This document shows, piece after piece, positions 22,270 to 31,763 of a stretch of 64,000 nt of DNA. Position numbers and translations under genes: made by a program. Source of the stretch: Gemmiger sp. An50 (lineage in GTDB: Bacteria; Bacillota; Clostridia; Oscillospirales; Ruminococcaceae); the NCBI RefSeq assembly GCF_002161595.1, contig NZ_NFID01000017.1:1-64000 (forward strand), given 5' to 3'. The notes under the pieces are model-generated. The model ran no database searches. It was not told where the DNA came from and was given only the letters and a program-made list of their open reading frames with translations. Each line of letters starts with the position of its first letter. The first letter of the stretch is position 1.

Positions 22270-23667
22270 TTATTCGCCACAAACAGGCTGGCCCTTCAAC
22301 AGGATGCTGCAATCCCGGTAGCTGGTGTGCAGCATCTGCTCGGCCATCTCGCTGAGGGGCTGGCCGTAGAACTCCTCGTAGACCTGTTTGATCTCCGGGT
22401 TCTCATGGCTGGTGCGCAGCTTCATGGAGCCGTCCCGCCGGTAAAGGGCGGCAATGCGCTGCATGCGGGTCTCGTCCGCGTCCCGCATGACATTTTTAGG
22501 CTGACCGCCGCCGCCGATGCAGCCGCCGGGGCAGGCCATGACCTCCACAAAATGGTACTGCTTGCCGCTTTCCTTCATACGCTGCAAAAAGGCGCGTGCG
22601 TTGGCGGTGCCGAAAACCACCGCGACCTGGAGCGTCTGATCGCCGATTTCCACCTGCGCCTCCCGCACGCCCTCGTAACCGCGAACCGGGGTCAGATTCA
22701 GCAGGCTCTGGGGAGCGCTTTCGCCGGTCAGGTAGGCATAGGCGGTGCGCAGGGCGGCTTCCATTACGCCGCCGGTGTTGCCGAAAATCACACCCGCGCC
22801 CGAAGCTTGACCCATCAGGGAGTCGTAGGCGGAATCCGCCAGTGCGTTCCAATCCACGCCTTCGGCCTTGGCCCAGCGGGCCAGCTCCCGGGTGGTGATC
22901 ACCTGGTCGGTGTCCCGCAGGCCGGGAATGCCCAGATGGTCCGCAGCACCGTGCAGCTCCTGGCGGCGAATTTCAAACTTCTTGGCAGTGCAGGGGGTGA
23001 GGGCCACATGCACGATCTTTTCCGGGTCCAGCCCCATCTTTTTGGCAAAATAGGTTTTCACCGTGGGTCCCTGCATGCCGATGGGGCTTTTTACGGTGGA
23101 CAGGTGGGGCAGCAGCTCGGGGGCGTACATCTCGGCAAAGTGGACCCAGCCGGGGCAGCAGCTGGTGAACTGGGGAAGGGGCCGGTCCTTTTCGGTGATG
23201 CGGCGGATCAGCTCGCTGGCTTCCTCTACAATGGTCAGATCGGCGGCAAAGTTGGTGTCCAGCACGTAGTCGGCGCCCAGAGCACGCAGCAGCGCCACCA
23301 TCTTACCTTCCACAAAGGCGCCGGGCTCCATGCCGAATTCCTCGCCCAGCGCAGCGCGCACCGAGGGCGAGGTGCTGACCACCAGCACCCGGTCGGGGTC
23401 GGCGGCTGCTTGGCGGACCTGGGGGCATTCATCCCGCTCCACAATGCTGTCCACCGGGCAGACGTTGGCGCACTGGCCGCAGTAGATACAAATGGCTCGG
23501 TTGCCGGTGTCCTCCAGTGTGTAGCTGCCATGCACCCCCATCAGGTTGGTGCATGCTTCCTTGCACATGCCGCACCGGATGCAGGCCTGCTCATGGCGCA
23601 GGATGCTGGGATTGTCCTCTTCAATGGGGACGCGGACGGATAAGGGCAGGTGGTTCAGTTTCCTCAC
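22270..23667 (-). CDS. [FeFe]-hydrogenase, monomeric with two [4Fe-4S] clusters
   Basis: 465 residues. An N-terminal 2x[4Fe-4S] ferredoxin domain (CIRCGMCKEAC and CIYCGQCANVC) feeds an H-cluster domain with L1 FTSCCPGW, L2 TPCTAKKFE and L3 FVEVMACPGGCIGGGGQP. It makes or consumes H2, probably with ferredoxin, to dispose of fermentation electrons. L2 starts with Thr where prototypical HydA has Met, which suggests a non-prototype subgroup. I place the start at GTG 23667, since a TTG 22 codons upstream overlaps the promoter -10; the Shine-Dalgarno is close, so this start is uncertain. HydE/F/G maturases are not in the window. Confidence 0.92.
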   Translation of the reverse strand: MRKLNHLPLSVRVPIEEDNPSILRHEQACIRCGMCKEACTNLMGVHGSYTLEDTGNRAICIYCGQCANVCPVDSIVERDECPQVRQAAADPDRVLVVSTSPSVRAALGEEFGMEPGAFVEGKMVALLRALGADYVLDTNFAADLTIVEEASELIRRITEKDRPLPQFTSCCPGWVHFAEMYAPELLPHLSTVKSPIGMQGPTVKTYFAKKMGLDPEKIVHVALTPCTAKKFEIRRQELHGAADHLGIPGLRDTDQVITTRELARWAKAEGVDWNALADSAYDSLMGQASGAGVIFGNTGGVMEAALRTAYAYLTGESAPQSLLNLTPVRGYEGVREAQVEIGDQTLQVAVVFGTANARAFLQRMKESGKQYHFVEVMACPGGCIGGGGQPKNVMRDADETRMQRIAALYRRDGSMKLRTSHENPEIKQVYEEFYGQPLSEMAEQMLHTSYRDCSILLKGQPVCGE

Positions 23668-23732
23668 ATTCCTTTCTTCTGCAATAGAGTATGTATTCTT
23701 CCTTCCAAAATCCAAAAACAGTTGGGGTCTCA

Positions 23733-23761
23733 ATTATAGTAATTGTTATCATTAATATCAA
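23733..23761 (-). promoter_or_regulatory. promoter of the hydrogenase gene
   Basis: Minus strand: TTGATA (23756-23761), 17-base spacer, TATAAT (23733-23738), in an AT-rich island. The spacer sequence (TTAATGATAACAATTAC) might hold a regulator site but fits no consensus well. Confidence 0.8.
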
Positions 23762-23835
23762 CTGACAAAGCAACCAAAATGTTTATCTATATTTTGGCAG
23801 GTTCGCCCACAGGCAGGCTGAAACCGAAACGGAAA

Positions 23836-23873
23836 ACAAAAAAGCGACGCCCTTTTTTCGAAAAGAGCGCCGC
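23836..23873 (-). terminator. terminator of the DUF1624-like gene
   Basis: A GCGGCGCTCTTTT/AAAAAAGGGCGTCGC hairpin with G-U pairs on the minus strand, followed by TTTTTTGTTTT. Confidence 0.65.
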
Positions 23874-23891
23874 GGAAAGAAAAAGCAGGAT

Positions 23892-24662
23892 TCAATTCAC
23901 AAGGCAAAGGGGCGAAGCAGGCGAGAGAAAAGCAACACACAGCGCCATGCACAAGGGCTGGTGCACCAGATAGACCGGAAGGCTTTTTCGTCCCAGCCAG
24001 TCAAGCAGCGGCAGCCGCAGCCGGGCGGCCTGCTTCACCTGCTCGATGGCAAACAGCAGCGGCCGGGCAAAGTAGCCTGCCAGGAAAAGAAAATACCAGG
24101 GCAGAATGGAAAAATAATCGCTGGAGAAAAAGCCCGGGAAGGGGAAACCCAACACCGTGAGCAGACGGGAGCGGTAAAGTGCGTCCGGCAACTGCCAGAG
24201 CCGCCATGTGCCAAGGCCCAGCCAGCCCTGGTTCACCGGCCAGAATACCACCAGCAGTACAAGATTCACCGCAAGGCCGGCCGCCGTCCACCGGCCGTTC
24301 AGCAGCCGATCCACCGGAATGGTGAGTAAGGTCGCGCAGCCCAGGAAGGTGAGCACCCCGCACCACACCGCTTGATCCGGCACCGCGATCAAGGTCACGG
24401 CGGTGATCAGCAGCCCGAAGCCGTTGAGCAGAAGGCCCCGGCGCAGTGCGTGCCGCCTGCCCCAGTGCCAGCATAGGCCGCTGATGAAGATGAAGGAGCA
24501 GCAGATGCACCGCTCCCATACCCGCACCGGCCACCGGGCAGGCCACAGCGGATCAAAGCCCCAGATCACGTATACATCAAATAAAAGATGATACAGCACC
24601 ATGTTGGCCAGTGCCAGGCCCCGCAGCCCGTCGATCAGATGCCAGCGTTCCCTCGTCTGCAT
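23892..24662 (-). CDS. DUF1624 (heparan-acetyltransferase-like) membrane protein
   Basis: A 256-residue polytopic protein, about seven hydrophobic helices. The N-terminal RWHLIDGLRGLALANMVLYHLLFD is the family opening shared with heparan-alpha-glucosaminide N-acetyltransferase-like and acyltransferase-3-like proteins; the motif includes the His of LYHLLFD that may be catalytic. The C-terminal GRKSLPVYLVHQP is the matching end motif. It may acylate a cell-envelope glycan; the acceptor is unknown. The ATG at 24662 has GGGGAGGA six bases upstream; a Met 44 codons earlier does not. Confidence 0.75.
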   Translation of the reverse strand: MQTRERWHLIDGLRGLALANMVLYHLLFDVYVIWGFDPLWPARWPVRVWERCICCSFIFISGLCWHWGRRHALRRGLLLNGFGLLITAVTLIAVPDQAVWCGVLTFLGCATLLTIPVDRLLNGRWTAAGLAVNLVLLVVFWPVNQGWLGLGTWRLWQLPDALYRSRLLTVLGFPFPGFFSSDYFSILPWYFLFLAGYFARPLLFAIEQVKQAARLRLPLLDWLGRKSLPVYLVHQPLCMALCVAFLSPASPLCLVN

Positions 24663-24757
24663 GAAAAATCCTCCCCAAAGCCGGAAAATCAACGCATTCA
24701 TTGTAATATAAGGCGGCGGGCAAAACAAGGGCAGCCGGGTGCCGGACGATAAAAAAC

Positions 24758-24786
24758 TTGCAATGAAGCGCCAAACCGAGTAGAAT
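24758..24786 (+). promoter_or_regulatory. promoter of the yicC-remA-gmk-priA run
   Basis: TTGCAA (24758-24763), 17-base spacer, TAGAAT (24781-24786), about 100 bases before the start. Confidence 0.7.
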
Positions 24787-24892
24787 AATAGCATGTATAT
24801 TTAAATGGGGAAATGTGTCCGCAGCCGGTTTCAGGCTGGGCAAACCCCGGCGATTTCAATAACGATCCTAAGGGAACGAGGTGCCTTTATCA

Positions 24893-25771
24893 ATGGCTTT
24901 GAGCATGACCGGCTACGGCCGCGGCGAAGCAATCCTGAACGGACGGGACATCACCGTCGAGATCAAAAGCGTAAACTCCCGTTATTTTGAGTATTCCTCC
25001 CGCATCCCTCGCAGCTGTGCCTATCTGGACGACAAGCTGAAAAAGCTGCTCAGTGCGAGTATCAGCCGGGGCAAGGTGGAGCTGAGCCTGCAGATGCAGA
25101 GCGTGGGCAGCCAGGACGTGGCGGTGGAAGTGGATCTGCCGCTGGCCAAGAGCTATGCCGACGCGCTGGCCGCTCTGTCTGAGCAGCTGGGCGTGAAGAA
25201 CGACGCCACCGCCGGGCTCATCGCCCGCTACCCGGACGTGCTGAGTGTGCACCATGCAGATGTGGACGAGGAGCAGCTGTGGCAGGATGTGAGCCAGGTG
25301 TGCACCATCGCGCTGGAAAACTTCGTGGCCATGCGGGCCGTGGAGGGCGAGAAGCTGAAGGCGGACGTGCTGGGCCGCCTTGCCACCATCGAGGCCAATG
25401 TGGGCAAGGTGGAGGAGGGCAGCGCCGAGCGGGTGCAGGCCTACACCCAGAAGCTGTACACCCGTCTGCAGACCATCCTGCAGGACCAGAACATCGACGA
25501 GGCACGCATCCTCACCGAGGCTGCGATCTTCGGCGACAAGACCGCCGTGGACGAAGAAACGGTGCGCCTGCGCAGCCACATCGCCCAGTACCGCGAGATT
25601 CTGGAAAGCGACGGCCCGGTGGGCCGCAAGCTGGACTTTTTGACCCAGGAGCTGAACCGGGAGACCAACACCATCGGCTCCAAGTGCCAGGACATCGCCA
25701 TCACCCGCATCGTGGTGGATACCAAGGCCGAGATCGAGAAGATCCGCGAGCAGATCCAGAACATCGAATAA
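24893..25771 (+). CDS. yicC: YicC/YloC family endoribonuclease
   Basis: 292 residues, normal for the family. It opens with ALSMTGYGRGEA, followed by EIKSVNSRYFEYSSRIP, both family hallmarks, and ends with the conserved TNTIGSKCQDIAITRIVVDTKAEIEKIREQIQNIE helix. YicC proteins are single-strand-cutting RNases involved in small-RNA and mRNA decay. The ATG at 24893 gives the standard N-terminus and has GAGGTG nine bases upstream. It heads the long run to thiN. Confidence 0.92.
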   Translation: MALSMTGYGRGEAILNGRDITVEIKSVNSRYFEYSSRIPRSCAYLDDKLKKLLSASISRGKVELSLQMQSVGSQDVAVEVDLPLAKSYADALAALSEQLGVKNDATAGLIARYPDVLSVHHADVDEEQLWQDVSQVCTIALENFVAMRAVEGEKLKADVLGRLATIEANVGKVEEGSAERVQAYTQKLYTRLQTILQDQNIDEARILTEAAIFGDKTAVDEETVRLRSHIAQYREILESDGPVGRKLDFLTQELNRETNTIGSKCQDIAITRIVVDTKAEIEKIREQIQNIE

Positions 25772-25783
25772 GGAGAGCCAAGC

Positions 25784-26062
25784 ATGAAACTGATCAACAT
25801 CGGCTTTGGCAACATGGTCAGCGCCAACCGGCTGATCGCCATTGTGAGCCCGGAATCCGCGCCCATCAAGCGCATCGTGCAGGAAGCGCGGGACAAGGGC
25901 TCGCTCATCGACGCAACCTACGGCCGCCGCACCCGCGCGGTCATCATCATGGACTCGGACCACGTAATCCTGTCTGCCGTGCAGCCGGAGACCGTGGCCA
26001 ACCGCCTGAACGACAGCGACGACGTTGAGGACGAAATGGAGGACGAACTGGACAATGAATAA
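25784..26062 (+). CDS. remA: RemA-like DNA-binding regulator (DUF370)
   Basis: 92 residues. The strongly conserved [29 protein letters not shown] start and the [33 protein letters not shown] core mark RemA/YlzA. In Bacillus RemA is a ring-shaped DNA-binding activator of matrix genes and osmoprotection. The C-terminal 17 residues are acidic ([14 protein letters not shown]), longer than in Bacillus. The last codons overlap the gmk start. Confidence 0.92.
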   Translation: MKLINIGFGNMVSANRLIAIVSPESAPIKRIVQEARDKGSLIDATYGRRTRAVIIMDSDHVILSAVQPETVANRLNDSDDVEDEMEDELDNE

Positions 26063-26627
26063 GGAACGCCATCTGATCGTGATTTCCGGGCCTTCCGGCT
26101 CCGGCAAGGATACGGTGGTCAAGCGGCTGATGGAGCTGCACCCGGAGATCGAGGTTTCGGTTTCCGCCACCACCCGCCCCATGCGCTCCGGCGAAAAGGA
26201 AGGGGTAAACTACTTCTACCTGACCCGCGAGGAGTTTGAACGCCGCATTCAGGCGGGCGAGATCCTGGAGTACGCGGAATACTGCGAAAACTACTACGGT
26301 ACCCCCAAGTCCGAGGTGGACAGGCGCATTGAAAACGGCATCACCGTGATTCTGGTCATCGAGGTGATCGGCGCGGGCAACATCAAGAAGATTTATCCCA
26401 ATGCGGTGACCATCTTTGTCCGTCCGCCCAGCTACGGCGAGCTGGAGGAGCGGCTGCGCGGCCGCGGCACCGAGACCGAGGAATCCATCAAAAAGCGCCT
26501 TGCCCGTGCGGTGGAGGAGATGGAATACGCGGTGGACTACAACGAGGTCGTGGTTAACGACACCGTGGACGAGTGCGCCGAGGAGATTTATAACCTGATT
26601 CAGAAATATCAGCAGGAAGAAGAGTGA
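26055..26627 (+). CDS. gmk: guanylate kinase
   Basis: 190 residues; converts GMP to GDP with ATP. The P-loop is GPSGSGKDT (about 9-17; the more common form is GPSGVGKGT), then [19 protein letters not shown], which binds GMP. The gene starts inside the end of remA (ATGAATAA). In most Clostridia rpoZ follows directly; here priA follows, with rpoZ and coaBC absent from this place. Confidence 0.95.
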   Translation: MNKERHLIVISGPSGSGKDTVVKRLMELHPEIEVSVSATTRPMRSGEKEGVNYFYLTREEFERRIQAGEILEYAEYCENYYGTPKSEVDRRIENGITVILVIEVIGAGNIKKIYPNAVTIFVRPPSYGELEERLRGRGTETEESIKKRLARAVEEMEYAVDYNEVVVNDTVDECAEEIYNLIQKYQQEEE

Positions 26628-26661
26628 CCCGCCCCCGGCGGGCGGAAGGGAGCGCGGCGCG

Positions 26662-28914
26662 GTGCTGCAAACAGTCCAGGTGGCAGTAAGCGGCGCCACG
26701 TTTCATTTTGACAAGCTCTATACCTATCTGGTGCCCCCCACACTGGCCCATCCGGTGGTTCCGGGGGGCATGGTGCTGGTGCCCTTTGGCCGGGGAAACA
26801 AGCCCCGCATGGGCGTTGTGCTGGCTGTGGGCCAGCAGGAGGAGGCGGGCCGCTGCAAGGAGTTGTTCGACGCAGCGCCGGAAAATGCCCGCCTCACCGA
26901 CGAGCTGCTGGGTCTGGTGCGCTTTTTGAAGGAGCGCACCTTCTGCACCTGGTACGAGGCGGTGAAGGCCATCATCCCCTATGGGGCACAATATAAACCG
27001 GTGGAAACCGAGAATGGCCCCCGACTGCAAAAGCAGCTGGTGCGTCACACCGAGCCGGAATATTCTCTTGTGGGCACTCTGCCCGAAAAACCAAAGCCCA
27101 CCGCCAAGCAGCAGGCGGCGGTGGCGGCGCTGCAAAACGGCCCTCTGCCCCAAAACGCATTGGCTCAGCTGGGCCTGAGCCGCGCCGTGCTGGATAACCT
27201 GTGCGAAAAGGGCGTGCTGGAAAAGCGCCAGGTGGATAAGGTCCTGGACCTGTTCAGCCACATTCCCCAGACAAGCGACCCCATCCTCCTCAGCGAGGAG
27301 CAGCAGCAGGTGTACGACGGGCTTTGCGCCCAGATGGAGCAAGGCAAGCCCAGCGCCGCACTGCTGTACGGGGTGACCGCCAGCGGTAAAACGCTGGTGT
27401 TTTTAAAGCTGATTCAGCGCACGCTGGAGCGGGGCAAGACCGCCCTGGTACTGGTGCCGGAGATCAGCCTGACGCCTCAGATGATCCGCCGCCTGAAGCA
27501 GACCTTCGGCGGACGGGTGGCAGTGCAGCACTCGGCCCTCAACCACACCGAACGGCTTCTGCAATGGCAGATGATCCAGGCCGGTGGGGCCGACATCGTG
27601 GTGGGAACCCGCAGCGCGGTGTTTGCGCCGCTGAAAAACATCGGCCTCATCGTGCTGGACGAGGAGCAGGAGCACACCTACCGGTCGGAAAGCGCACCCC
27701 GCTTCGATGCCCGGGAGGTGGCCAAGCGCCGGGCTGTGGACCACGGCGCGCTGGTGCTGTTTGCCTCGGCCACTCCCAGTGTGGAGAGCTACCAGGCCGC
27801 ACTGGAGGGGCGTTATACCCTGTATAAACTCACCCGGCGCTATGCGGGCCAGCCGCTGCCCGCGGTGGAAATGGTGGATATGCGCGCCGAGCTGGCTGCC
27901 GGAAACTCCGGCAGCATCAGCGCCGCGCTGGCCGGGCGCATCCGACAGACCCTGGCCCGGGGCGAGCAGGCAATTCTGCTGCTCAACCGGCGGGGGTACA
28001 AGACCGTGGGCATGTGCTCTGGCTGCGGGCAGGTGATCAAATGCTCCAGCTGCAGCGTCCCTATGGTGTATCATAAATCCGAAAACAAGCTGCTTTGCCA
28101 CTATTGCGGCAAGGCGATTTCCCCGGTGCCTACCGTCTGCCCGGAATGCGGCGGAAAGGTGCGTTACACCGGCTTCGGCACCCAGCGGGTGGAGGAGGAG
28201 CTGGCCGAGCTGTTTCCCGATGCTCGGGTGCTTCGCATGGACCAGGACTCCACCAGCCAAAAGAACGCCCACGAGAACATGCTGGCCGCCTTCGCTCGGG
28301 GCGAATACGACATCATGCTGGGCACCCAGATGGTGGCCAAGGGCCTGGATTTTGAAAAGGTGACCCTGGTGGGCGTGCTGGGCATCGACTCGCTGCTCTT
28401 TTCCCAGGGGTTCCGGGCGGTGGAGAACGTGTTCTCGCTGGTGACCCAGGTGATCGGCCGCTCCGGCCGGGCCGGGGCCGCGGGCCGGGCGCTGATCCAG
28501 ACCATGGACCCGGAGAATTCCACCCTGAATCTGGCGGCCGCTCAGAACTACGAGGCCTTTTTCGATCAGGAGATCATGTTCCGCAAGATCTGCCTGTACC
28601 CGCCCTTCTGCAGCGTCTGTATCGCTGCCTTCAGCGGCGCGGACGAAAACCGTACCATGCAGGCGGCCGCCCGCTTTGCCCGGCTGCTGGGCACCGAGGC
28701 AAGCGCCCATCCGGGCATGCCGCTGCGGATCTTGGGTCCCGCACCCATGAACATCGTCATGGTCAAGGACCGTTACCGCTATAAACTCACCATCAAATGC
28801 CGCAATGACCGGGCCTTCCGCCAGGTGCTGGGCCAGGTGCTGGCGGCTTACAGCGACGAGGGTCTGCCGTCCAAAGCGTCGGTGACGCTGGATTTCAATT
28901 CCGACGGCGACTGA
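26662..28914 (+). CDS. priA: primosomal protein N' (replication restart helicase PriA)
   Basis: 750 residues. An N-terminal DNA-binding domain (about 1-105) is followed by the helicase core: Walker A GVTASGKT (about 236-243), the DEEQ form of the DEAH box (IVLDEEQEHTYRSE), a zinc-binding domain with paired CxxC (CSGCGQVIKCSSC, CHYCGKA, CPECGG) and motif VI QVIGRSGRAG. PriA loads the replisome at stalled forks. It starts with GTG at 26662 after GAAGGGA about ten bases upstream. Confidence 0.95.
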   Translation: MLQTVQVAVSGATFHFDKLYTYLVPPTLAHPVVPGGMVLVPFGRGNKPRMGVVLAVGQQEEAGRCKELFDAAPENARLTDELLGLVRFLKERTFCTWYEAVKAIIPYGAQYKPVETENGPRLQKQLVRHTEPEYSLVGTLPEKPKPTAKQQAAVAALQNGPLPQNALAQLGLSRAVLDNLCEKGVLEKRQVDKVLDLFSHIPQTSDPILLSEEQQQVYDGLCAQMEQGKPSAALLYGVTASGKTLVFLKLIQRTLERGKTALVLVPEISLTPQMIRRLKQTFGGRVAVQHSALNHTERLLQWQMIQAGGADIVVGTRSAVFAPLKNIGLIVLDEEQEHTYRSESAPRFDAREVAKRRAVDHGALVLFASATPSVESYQAALEGRYTLYKLTRRYAGQPLPAVEMVDMRAELAAGNSGSISAALAGRIRQTLARGEQAILLLNRRGYKTVGMCSGCGQVIKCSSCSVPMVYHKSENKLLCHYCGKAISPVPTVCPECGGKVRYTGFGTQRVEEELAELFPDARVLRMDQDSTSQKNAHENMLAAFARGEYDIMLGTQMVAKGLDFEKVTLVGVLGIDSLLFSQGFRAVENVFSLVTQVIGRSGRAGAAGRALIQTMDPENSTLNLAAAQNYEAFFDQEIMFRKICLYPPFCSVCIAAFSGADENRTMQAAARFARLLGTEASAHPGMPLRILGPAPMNIVMVKDRYRYKLTIKCRNDRAFRQVLGQVLAAYSDEGLPSKASVTLDFNSDGD

Positions 28915-28986
28915 CCTCTCGGGCATCTTTCATCAACCAATCTCGCCGGCCTTCCCGCCGGCTCATTTTAAGGAGGATAAACTTCT

Positions 28987-29517
28987 ATGGCTCTGCGTAC
29001 CATTGTGCAGGACGGCGATCCCATTCTGAAAAAGGTCTGCCGCCCGGTGACCAATTTTGACGACCGTCTGGCGACTCTGCTGGACGACATGAAAGAAACC
29101 CTGATCGACGCAGGCGGTCTGGGCCTGGCCGGCCCCCAGGTGGGCGTGATGCGCCGCCTGTTCATCGCGCTGGATGAGCGCGATCTGCCTGAGGATGGCA
29201 CCATGCCCGAGGGCTACGAGCCCAAGTTCATCGAGTGCATCAACCCGGAGATTCTGGAGGAGTCCGAGGATGAGGTGACCCTGTACGAGGGCTGCCTGTC
29301 CTTCCCGGGCCACAACGGCGCCATCAGCCGCCCCCGCAAGGTGAAGATCCGCGCCCAGGACCGCCACGGCGAGACCTTCGAGATGGAGGCCGAGGAGATG
29401 CTGGCCCGCTGTTTCTGCCATGAGACCAACCATCTGGACGGCATCACCATCATGGACCTGGCCGACCATTTCTATGAGGACGACTACCCGGACGAGATCG
29501 AAGAGGACGAGGAATAA
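28987..29517 (+). CDS. def: peptide deformylase
   Basis: 176 residues. All three motifs are visible: GLGLAGPQVG (about 37-46; Ala-to-Gly variant of GxGxAAxQ), EGCLS (101-105, Cys103 binds metal) and HETNH (145-149, metal-binding His pair and catalytic Glu146). It removes the formyl group from new proteins. AAGGAGG precedes the ATG. The stop TAA overlaps the fmt start by one base (TAATG), coupling removal and attachment enzymes. Confidence 0.95.
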   Translation: MALRTIVQDGDPILKKVCRPVTNFDDRLATLLDDMKETLIDAGGLGLAGPQVGVMRRLFIALDERDLPEDGTMPEGYEPKFIECINPEILEESEDEVTLYEGCLSFPGHNGAISRPRKVKIRAQDRHGETFEMEAEEMLARCFCHETNHLDGITIMDLADHFYEDDYPDEIEEDEE

Positions 29518-30431
29518 TGCGCATTCTGTTTATGGGCACGCCGGACATTGCCGCCGCCAGCCTGGCTGCCGTTCTGGAGGCGGAGCATGAGGTGTGCGGC
29601 GTGTTCACCCGCGAGGATAAGCCGGTGGGCCGCAAGCAGATTCTCACCGCCCCGCCGGTGAAGCAGCTGGCGCTGGAGCATAATCTACCGGTCTACCAGC
29701 CCAAGACCCTGCGCACCGAAGAGGTGCAGCAGCAGATCCGGGAGCTGGCTCCCGAGCTGATCGTGGTGGTGGCCTATGGCCGCATTCTGCCGCCGGAGGT
29801 GCTGTGCGTGCCGCCCAAGGGCTGCATCAACCTGCACGTTTCGCTGCTGCCCAAGTACCGGGGCGCCGCACCGGTGCAGTGGTCGGTGATCAACGGCGAC
29901 AAGGAGACCGGCGTTTCCATTATGTATCTGGACGAGGGCCTGGACACTGGCGATATCCTGAACGTCGCCCCGGTGACCATCGGCCCCGAGGAAACCAGCG
30001 GCGAGCTGTTCGAGCGGATTACCGCCCAGGGTGCCAAAACACTGGTGGAGACCATTGCCTCCATCGCCGAGGGCACTGCCGTGCGCACCCCGCAGGACCA
30101 CAGCAAGGCCACGCTGGCCCCGCCCCTGACCAAGGAGATGGCCCGCTTTGCCTTTGACCAGCCCGCTCAGAAGCTGCACGACCTGGTGCGGGGCATGAAC
30201 CCCTGGCCGGTGGCCTACTTTGAGCAGGAAGGCAAAAAGATCAAGGTGCGCAAAAGCCATGTGGCCGCCGGAAGCGGCGCGCCCGGCACTGTGCTGAGCA
30301 TCAAACCCCTCACCATCGCCTGCGCCGAGGGCGCGCTGGAGCTGGATGAGGTGGTGCCGGAGGGCTCCAAGCCCATGGCGGGCTCCGCCTGGGCGGCGGG
30401 CCGCCGCCTGAAAGCAGGCGACCGGCTGTAA
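29517..30431 (+). CDS. fmt: methionyl-tRNA formyltransferase
   Basis: 304 residues. The N-terminal formyl-transfer domain has the family start MRILFMGTPDIAAASL, and the 10-formyl-THF and catalytic site LHVSLLPKYRGAAPVQW (Asn/His/Asp triad in the wider segment CINLHVSLLP and DTGDI). The C-terminal domain binding the tRNA follows from about 205. It formylates initiator Met-tRNA. Overlaps def by one base. Confidence 0.96.
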   Translation: MRILFMGTPDIAAASLAAVLEAEHEVCGVFTREDKPVGRKQILTAPPVKQLALEHNLPVYQPKTLRTEEVQQQIRELAPELIVVVAYGRILPPEVLCVPPKGCINLHVSLLPKYRGAAPVQWSVINGDKETGVSIMYLDEGLDTGDILNVAPVTIGPEETSGELFERITAQGAKTLVETIASIAEGTAVRTPQDHSKATLAPPLTKEMARFAFDQPAQKLHDLVRGMNPWPVAYFEQEGKKIKVRKSHVAAGSGAPGTVLSIKPLTIACAEGALELDEVVPEGSKPMAGSAWAAGRRLKAGDRL

Positions 30432-30455
30432 TTTCACCATTGGAGGAACACGTTT

Positions 30456-31760
30456 ATGGATAAAGCCCGCCGCATCGCGGTTCAGGCACTGGTCCGCCAG
30501 GAGGAGAGCGGCTTTGCCAATCTGGTATTGAACGCAGTCCTGGAGCATCAGGACCTGGCCGGCCGGGACCGGGCCTTCGTGAGCGCCCTGTTTTACGGCG
30601 TCACCGAGCGGCTGCTCACCCTGGACTGGGCGCTGGCGAACTGCCTGAGCCGTCCGCTGACCAAGCTGGACCCCCAGGTGCGGGCCATCCTGCGCAGCGG
30701 TCTGTATCAGGCCCGCTACATGCAGGTGCCCCGCGCGGTGGCGGTGAACGAGTCGGTGAGCCTGTGCCGTGCGCTGAAAAAATCCAGCGCCGCCGGTCTT
30801 GTGAATGCGGTGCTGCGCAAGGCCGTGACCCAGGACCCGACCGCGGCTTCTTTCAAAACCGAGGCCGAGCGGCTGAGCATCCAGTATTCTGTGGGCCTGC
30901 CGGTGGTCAAACTGCTGCAAAAAAATTATCCCGAAGAATGCGAGCAGATTTTGCAGGCATTCTTTGAAGCACCTCGGGTGGCCCTGCGGTGCAACCCGCT
31001 GAAAACTACGCCCGCTCAGCTGACCAAACTGCTGGAAGCGGAAGGCGTGGAGGTGGAGCCCGGCTGGCTGGGGAACACCCTGCTGGCCAAGTTCACCGGC
31101 AGCCCGGCGGCCACCGAGGCCTTTCAGAAAGGGCTTTACCATGTGCAGGGTCAGGCCTCCCAGTTGGCGGCTTATAGTCTGCAGGCAAGACCCGGAGAAA
31201 AGGTGCTGGACCTGTGCGCCGCGCCGGGTGGCAAGACCCTGACCATCGGCGAGGACATGGAGAACACCGGCACCCTCATCAGTTGTGACGCGGTGGAAAG
31301 TCGCCTGCCGCTGATCGAAAAGGCCGCCGCCCGTGCGGGCCTGACCAATGTGAAGGTGCTGCACAACGACGCCTCGGTCTACCGGGAAGAGTTTGCCGGG
31401 GCGGATCGGGTCTTATGCGACGTGCCCTGCTCCGGCCTTGGCATCATCGCCAAAAAGCCGGACATCCGCTACAAAACTATGGAGGGTGTGGAGCAGCTGC
31501 ACGAGCTGCAGGCGAAGATTCTGGCCACCGCCGCTCGTTATGTGAAACAGGGCGGCCGCATCGTGTATTCCACCTGCACCATCGACCCGCGGGAGAACCA
31601 GAACATCGTGCAGGCCTTCCTGGAACAAAACGCTGGTTTCCGGCTGGTGCCGCCCCCCTTCGTGCCTGAAGGTGCACGAGTGGAGAACGGCATGCTGACC
31701 CTTTTGCCGGGCAAGGCCGGGCCGGACGGATTTTTCATTGCCATTATGGAGAAGTTGTGA
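30456..31760 (+). CDS. rsmB: 16S rRNA (cytosine-967-C5)-methyltransferase
   Basis: 434 residues. An N-terminal NusB-like RNA-binding domain (about 1-140) precedes a Rossmann methyltransferase with the AdoMet loop VLDLCAAPGGKT, the CDVPCSGLG motif and the second catalytic Cys in YSTCTI. It methylates C967 of 16S rRNA. It lies 24 bases after fmt with GGAGG before the ATG. Confidence 0.95.
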   Translation: MDKARRIAVQALVRQEESGFANLVLNAVLEHQDLAGRDRAFVSALFYGVTERLLTLDWALANCLSRPLTKLDPQVRAILRSGLYQARYMQVPRAVAVNESVSLCRALKKSSAAGLVNAVLRKAVTQDPTAASFKTEAERLSIQYSVGLPVVKLLQKNYPEECEQILQAFFEAPRVALRCNPLKTTPAQLTKLLEAEGVEVEPGWLGNTLLAKFTGSPAATEAFQKGLYHVQGQASQLAAYSLQARPGEKVLDLCAAPGGKTLTIGEDMENTGTLISCDAVESRLPLIEKAAARAGLTNVKVLHNDASVYREEFAGADRVLCDVPCSGLGIIAKKPDIRYKTMEGVEQLHELQAKILATAARYVKQGGRIVYSTCTIDPRENQNIVQAFLEQNAGFRLVPPPFVPEGARVENGMLTLLPGKAGPDGFFIAIMEKL

Positions 31761-31763
31761 ACC

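Noticed and set aside
23668-23733. TTG start for the hydrogenase at 23733
   Set aside because: It overlaps the -10 box of the promoter, so it would not be in the transcript.
27403-28926. A 507-residue minus-strand frame across priA
   Set aside because: Shadow of priA with no ribosome binding site or recognisable motif.
29685-31364. A 559-residue minus-strand frame across fmt and rsmB
   Set aside because: Both plus-strand genes are well supported; the antisense protein shows the same biased composition as other shadows.
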